Of a DNA stretch of 7,819 bases, positions 4,242-7,819 are shown one piece after another. The notes under the pieces were generated by a model. It made no database searches and had not been told where the DNA came from. It saw only the letters and a list, made by a program, of their open reading frames with translations. The translations under genes were made by a program, and so were the position numbers. This DNA comes from Acidimicrobiia bacterium (GTDB lineage: Bacteria; Actinomycetota; Acidimicrobiia; IMCC26256; BP-133): the NCBI GenBank assembly GCA_025934385.1, contig JAICYE010000080.1, positions 1 through 7,819 of the forward strand, read 5' to 3'. Within the stretch, counting starts at the first letter, position 1; each line of letters starts with the position of its first letter.

Positions 4242-6272
4242 GTGGGGCGGGTCACCGACATCCGATGCCGCGGCAATACCGTGACGGTCGACGCGCCGCC
4301 GGCCCGGGCCCGGATCGAGTTCCTGGCCGGCGACGTCGTCCGCACCCGGGTCGCCCCGAAGGGCCGGTTCACCGACACCGAGGGCATCGTCGTGAAGACC
4401 GACCACCCGGGCGTGGCGCCCGACGTCACCGAGACCGGCGACTACTTCCTGCTCGGCACCGACGCAGTGGCGCTGCGGGTCTACACGGGTGACCTGCGCT
4501 TCGGGCTGTACCGGCCGGGCAACGTCGTCCGCATCGTGGAGGAGGTCGTCGGCCTCCATGTCGACGGCGCCGGCACCACCCAGCGGCTCACCCAGGCGCC
4601 CGGCGAGCAGTACTTCGGCGGCGGGATGCAGAACGGCCGGTTCTCCCACCGCAACGCCACCATCAACGTCGCCGTCAGCTACGAGTGGAACGAGGGCGGC
4701 TGGCCGAACTCGGTGCCGTTCTACGTCTCGACCGGCGGCTACGGCCTGTTCCGTAACACGTTCGCCGCCGGCGTGTACAGCTTCACCGCTCCGGTCGTGC
4801 TCCGGCACGACGAGCAACGCTGCGACGCCTACTGGTTCGTCGGCGACGTCAAGCACGTCATCGACCGCTACACCGAGTTGACCGGCCGGCCGTTCCTGCC
4901 GCCGATCTACGGGCTCGAAATCGGCGACGCCGACTGCTACTGCCACAACGCCAACCGGGGCGAGCGCCACACGCTCGACGCCCTGGCCGTGGCCGACGGC
5001 TACGTCGACCGGCAGATCCCCCTCGGCTGGATGCTGGTCAACGACGGCTACGGCTGCGGCTACGAGGACCTCGACCGCGTCGCCGCCGGGCTGGCCGAGC
5101 GCCACGTCACTCTCGGCCTGTGGACGTCGACCGGGCTGCCCGACCAGAAGCGCGAGGTCCGCACGGGCACCCGCGTCCGCAAGCTCGACGTCGGCTGGGT
5201 GGGGCCCGGCTACCGCTTCGCCCTCGCCGCCTGCGAGGACGCCCACCGCGGCATCGAGCGCTGGTCCGACGGCCGGGGCTTCGTGTGGACGCCGGAGGGG
5301 TGGGCCGGGTCGCAGCGCTACGCGGTCCACTGGAGCGGCGACCAGGCCGGGAGCTGGGACTACATCCGCTGGCAGATCCCGACCTACGCCGGCGCCACGC
5401 TGTCGGGGCTGGCGTATACCACCGGCGACGTCGACGGCATCTACGGCGGCAGCCCCGACACCTACACCCGCGACCTGCAGTGGAAGACGTTCCTGCCGGT
5501 GGCCATGGTGATGAGCGGCTGGGCGCCGGCCGACAAGCAGCCCTGGCACCACGGCGAGCCCCACACGTCGATCAACCGCCGCTATCTCCAGCTGCGGGAA
5601 CGGCTCCTGCCGTACTTCTACACGTACTCGGCCCTGGCCCATCGGGACGGGCTGGGCATGGTGCGGCCGCTGGCGCTCGAGTACCCCGACGACCCGGCCA
5701 CGCTGCACGACGACGTGCGCTACGAGTTCCTCTGCGGCGACGCCTTCCTGGTGGCGCCGGTCTTCGAGGACGCCGACGTCCGCCACGGGATCTACCTCCC
5801 GGCCGGGACGTGGTTCGACTACTGGACGGGCGAGCCGCACCGGGGCCCGGCCTGGATCGACGGGCACCCGGCGCCGCTCGACCGGCTGCCGCTGTTCGTC
5901 AAGGCCGGCTCGATCGTGCCGCTGTGGCCCGAGGGGACCCTGTCGTGGGCCGGTCGCGACACGAGCCGGCTCGACCTCGACCTCTGGCCCGGTGGCCACA
6001 GCACGTTCGACCTCTACGAGGACGACGGCATCACCCGGCAGTACGCCGACGGCCGCTTCGCCTGGCAGCGCTTCACCGTCGAAGCCGCCGCCGACGGCAT
6101 CGCCGTCACGATCGGCCCGTCGGTGGGGGAGTACGCCGGAAAGCCGGAACGGCGCAGCTACCGGGTTCGCCTCCTCGGCGCCGGCCCGCCGGTCGTGGCC
6201 GAGACACCGCCGGTGCCCACCGGCGAGGCCTTCACGCTGACGATCCCCCGGGCATCGACGCCAGCAGGCTGA
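4242..6272 (+). CDS. Glycoside hydrolase family 31 enzyme, isomaltosyltransferase / alpha-galactosidase-like branch
   Basis: This encodes 676 residues from GTG 4242. It retains alpha-glycosidic bonds' double-displacement machinery (hydrolysis or transfer). The N-terminal beta-sandwich spans about 1-215 and includes EQYFGGGMQNG at 122-132. The (beta/alpha)8 barrel follows, with DADCYCHNANRGERHTLD at 229-246 and VNDGYGCGYEDL at 266-277. KLDVGWVGPGY holds the expected nucleophile Asp316, and HWSGDQAG holds the acid/base Asp367. A C-terminal beta region contains YLPAGTWFDYWTGE at 518-531. The surroundings of both Asp residues and the block DVDGIYGG / RDLQWKTFLP match the GH31 branch with 6-alpha-glucosyl- and 3-alpha-isomaltosyltransferases and some alpha-galactosidases better than classic alpha-glucosidases. 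There is no signal peptide, so it should act on imported saccharides. It overlaps the convergent kinase gene by 41 bp. The family is sure; the substrate (glucose, galactose or an N-acetylhexosamine linkage) is open. Confidence 0.9.
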   Translation: MGRVTDIRCRGNTVTVDAPPARARIEFLAGDVVRTRVAPKGRFTDTEGIVVKTDHPGVAPDVTETGDYFLLGTDAVALRVYTGDLRFGLYRPGNVVRIVEEVVGLHVDGAGTTQRLTQAPGEQYFGGGMQNGRFSHRNATINVAVSYEWNEGGWPNSVPFYVSTGGYGLFRNTFAAGVYSFTAPVVLRHDEQRCDAYWFVGDVKHVIDRYTELTGRPFLPPIYGLEIGDADCYCHNANRGERHTLDALAVADGYVDRQIPLGWMLVNDGYGCGYEDLDRVAAGLAERHVTLGLWTSTGLPDQKREVRTGTRVRKLDVGWVGPGYRFALAACEDAHRGIERWSDGRGFVWTPEGWAGSQRYAVHWSGDQAGSWDYIRWQIPTYAGATLSGLAYTTGDVDGIYGGSPDTYTRDLQWKTFLPVAMVMSGWAPADKQPWHHGEPHTSINRRYLQLRERLLPYFYTYSALAHRDGLGMVRPLALEYPDDPATLHDDVRYEFLCGDAFLVAPVFEDADVRHGIYLPAGTWFDYWTGEPHRGPAWIDGHPAPLDRLPLFVKAGSIVPLWPEGTLSWAGRDTSRLDLDLWPGGHSTFDLYEDDGITRQYADGRFAWQRFTVEAAADGIAVTIGPSVGEYAGKPERRSYRVRLLGAGPPVVAETPPVPTGEAFTLTIPRASTPAG

Positions 6273-7239
6273 ACTGCGCCCGGGCCCGGTCGAGGTTGTG
6301 GTCCGGCCGGCTGATCCGGTAGTAGACGTCACCGGCGATCCAGTCGGTGAGGAACCGCACCGCCTGCTCGTAGGTGACGACGGCGCCGGCGTGCTCCAGT
6401 CCGGCGCGTTCGTCGGCGCTGAGCGTCCCGCCGGCACCACTCCGGTAGCCGTCGACCACCGCCCGATACAGCCCGGCGTCGACGGCGGCGGCCGGGTCGT
6501 CCTCCGCCGCCTGAGTGGCGGCGCTGCGGAGGAGGTCGCCGACGTCCCACAACCACGCACCGGGCATGACGGTGTCGAAGTCGACGAGGCACACCGCCTT
6601 CCCGGACACGGTGAAGAGGACGTTGTCGAGCTTGGCGTCGTAGTGGGCGACGCGGCGCGGCATTCGGGCGCAGAGTTCCGCGGCCAGCACGGCCAGCGGC
6701 TCGCCGGCCTCGGCGGCGGCCATCTCCGGAGCCCCGCCGGCCGCCCGGCCGCACGGATCGGCGGCCACCGCCGCCCGCAGCGCCGCCAGCCGCTTCGCCG
6801 GGTCGTGGAAGCCCGGCAGGGTCTCGGTCAACGCCGCCGGGTCGAGGTCGGCGACGCCGCGGTGGAAGCGGCCGACGAGCCGCCCGGCCGCCCAGGCCGC
6901 CGCCGGCGTCGACGCCGCCACCGGCACGGCGTGGGGCACCCGCCGCCACGCCCGCCACACCCCCGTCCCGTCCCGCAGCAGGAAGCGGCCGTCGGCCGTC
7001 GGAACGGGTTCGGGCATGAACGCGCCGTCGAGATGACGGTGGACGGCGAGGATGTTGGCGGTCAGCCCGTCCGGATCGGGGAACACGGTGAGGTTCAGGC
7101 GCTGGAGCACGAGGTCGCCGACCGGGGTGGCCACGAGGAACGTCTCGTTGATGTGCCCACCGCCGAACGGCCGGACGGCCGAGACCGCGGTGGCAAGGTG
7201 GCCCGCCGCCCGGCGGGCGTCGTCGGCGGGCTCCGTCAT
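6232..7239 (-). CDS. APH-fold small-molecule kinase resembling N-acetylhexosamine 1-kinase (NahK)
   Basis: This encodes 335 residues from the ATG at 7239. A nearer-edge ATG at 7257 would overlap possible starts of the divergent gene, and 7239 has a -10-like hexamer 7 bases before it. The aminoglycoside-phosphotransferase fold is clear: a GGGHINETF nucleotide loop (26-34), [13 protein letters not shown] (43-55), the catalytic [11 protein letters not shown] (199-209; His199, Asp201, Asn206) and the metal-binding VDFDTVMPG (219-227). GHIN-[DE]-T, LQR-[IL]-N-xx-VF, TKLNNVLF-like loops and DFDTVMPG together mark the NahK-like group, which phosphorylates GlcNAc/GalNAc or related sugars at C1. They are not typical of antibiotic-modifying APHs. 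Its 3' end overlaps the GH31 gene, so the glycosidase product could be its substrate (inference). Exact sugar specificity cannot be read from the sequence. Confidence 0.85.
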   Translation of the reverse strand: MTEPADDARRAAGHLATAVSAVRPFGGGHINETFLVATPVGDLVLQRLNLTVFPDPDGLTANILAVHRHLDGAFMPEPVPTADGRFLLRDGTGVWRAWRRVPHAVPVAASTPAAAWAAGRLVGRFHRGVADLDPAALTETLPGFHDPAKRLAALRAAVAADPCGRAAGGAPEMAAAEAGEPLAVLAAELCARMPRRVAHYDAKLDNVLFTVSGKAVCLVDFDTVMPGAWLWDVGDLLRSAATQAAEDDPAAAVDAGLYRAVVDGYRSGAGGTLSADERAGLEHAGAVVTYEQAVRFLTDWIAGDVYYRISRPDHNLDRARAQFSLLASMPGGSSA

Positions 7240-7240
7240 C

Positions 7241-7255
7241 GGCCACAGTATGGCC
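7241..7255. promoter_or_regulatory. Divergent intergenic site: inverted repeat over the kinase -10
   Basis: A perfect inverted repeat, ggcca / tggcc with a 5-base centre, fills the short gap between the kinase start (7239) and the dehydrogenase start (7265). On the minus strand it covers CATACT (complement of 7247-7252), a 4-of-6 match to TATAAT located 7 bases before the kinase ATG, which fits a leaderless start. A protein bound here would block the kinase promoter and sit at the start of the divergent gene. It could also be a chance palindrome. Confidence 0.35.
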
Positions 7256-7264
7256 ATGGCATCG

Positions 7265-7819
7265 ATGCGGGCGTGGGCGGTCGGGGTGCCCGGCCCGATC
7301 GACACCGGGCCGCTGGTGGCGGTGGAACGGCCCGTCCCCGAGCCGGGCCCCGGCGAGATCCGGGTCAGCATCGCCGCCTGCGGCGTGTGCCGCACCGACC
7401 TCCACCTGGCCGAGGGCGATCTGCCACCGCGCCGGCCCGGCGTGATTCCCGGCCACGAGATCGTCGGTCTCGTCGACGCCGTCGGCCCGGAGGCGACGCG
7501 CTTCGCGGTCGGCGACCGGGCCGGGATCGCCTGGCTCCGCCACACCTGCGGACGGTGCCGCTGGTGCCGCCGTGGTGCCGAGAACCTCTGCCTGGCCCCG
7601 GCCTTCACCGGCTGGGACGCCGACGGCGGCTACGCCGAGTACGCCGTCGTCGACGAGGCCTACGCCTACCGCCTCCCCGAGGGCTTCGACGACGTCACCG
7701 CCGCGCCGCTGCTCTGCGCCGGCATCATCGGCTACCGGGCGCTACGGCGGGCGGCGCTGCCGCCCGGGGGGCGGCTCGGGATCTATGGCTTCGGGGCCTC
7801 GGCCCACCTCGCCGCCCAG
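7265..7819 (+). CDS. Zinc-dependent alcohol dehydrogenase, MDR family (3' end missing)
   Basis: There are 185 residues before the right edge. In-frame ATGs occur at 7250, 7256 and 7265. I choose 7265 because MRAWAVG-PGPI is the usual N-terminus of this group and it clears the divergent kinase gene. Catalytic zinc ligands are visible: Cys42 in CGVCRTDLH, His64 in PGHE, and probably Cys151 in LLCAG. The structural zinc lobe is complete with Cys95, Cys98, Cys101 and Cys109 ([15 protein letters not shown]). [14 protein letters not shown] and [10 protein letters not shown] resemble the actinobacterial AdhA group (such as mycobacterial Rv1862), which oxidises primary alcohols or reduces aldehydes with NAD(P). 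The nucleotide-binding Rossmann half begins at about residue 170 and is cut. The reading frame is clean, and the truncation comes only from the window edge. No Shine-Dalgarno is seen before any of the three ATGs. Confidence 0.88.
   Translation, partial: MRAWAVGVPGPIDTGPLVAVERPVPEPGPGEIRVSIAACGVCRTDLHLAEGDLPPRRPGVIPGHEIVGLVDAVGPEATRFAVGDRAGIAWLRHTCGRCRWCRRGAENLCLAPAFTGWDADGGYAEYAVVDEAYAYRLPEGFDDVTAAPLLCAGIIGYRALRRAALPPGGRLGIYGFGASAHLAAQ

Noticed and set aside
2402..4492. A 696-codon plus-strand open frame with an ATG and strongly G/C third positions in its first 20 codons
   Set aside because: It becomes an Arg/Gly/Pro-rich shadow over the threonine ammonia-lyase remnant and the dehydrogenase, in a different frame from both.
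1443..6560. A 1705-codon open frame on the minus strand
   Set aside because: It runs antisense to the dehydrogenase and GH31 genes, whose motifs are unmistakable. Its product is Val/Asp/Gly/Arg-rich without domains, typical of antisense openness in GC-rich DNA.
6232..7239. Aminoglycoside resistance kinase
   Set aside because: The fold is shared, but the LQRLN-x-TVFPD and DFDTVMPG motifs point to the sugar kinase group instead.
6232..7608. Longer kinase reading to 7608
   Set aside because: The extra N-terminal residues are antisense to the clear alcohol dehydrogenase, including its zinc-binding cysteines.

Overview
This 7.8 kb window is very GC-rich, with codons that almost always end in G or C, frequent GTG starts and several genes without a Shine-Dalgarno site. 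That suggests a high-GC actinobacterium, possibly an Acidimicrobiia-like lineage. This placement comes from base composition and protein style only.

Layout from left to right. (1) Positions 1-945: the end of a seven-bladed Vgb-like beta-propeller, probably a lipoprotein, cut by the left edge. (2) 1056-1427 (+) and 1475-1897 (-): two small genes facing each other. Their products are related (17 of 48 aligned residues identical around a shared MLRN core), and I recognise neither. A 32-bp tandem repeat between them carries both stop codons. (3) 1898-2936: about 1 kb without an intact gene. It holds the C-terminal ends of at least three genes: an unidentified one, a DinB/DUF664 protein, and a threonine ammonia-lyase that has lost its catalytic lysine half. 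(4) 2937-4199: an intact acyl-CoA dehydrogenase-like flavoprotein whose usual catalytic Glu is replaced by Asp. (5) 4242-6272: a cytoplasmic GH31 glycosidase or glycosyltransferase of the isomaltosyltransferase / alpha-galactosidase-like branch. (6) 6232-7239 (-): a small-molecule kinase that most resembles the N-acetylhexosamine 1-kinase (NahK) group. It overlaps the GH31 gene tail to tail by 41 bp. (7) 7265-7819: the start of a zinc-dependent alcohol dehydrogenase, divergent from the kinase and cut by the right edge.

The only clear functional link is the GH31 enzyme with the NahK-like kinase. The first could release a monosaccharide inside the cell and the second could phosphorylate it, although they lie on opposite strands and are not an operon. 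The least explained element is the convergent paralogous pair, with its shared repeats and similar promoter layout. Three genes (1475-1897, 4242-6272, 6232-7239) have a -10-like hexamer 6-7 bases before the start codon and no Shine-Dalgarno, which suggests leaderless transcripts.
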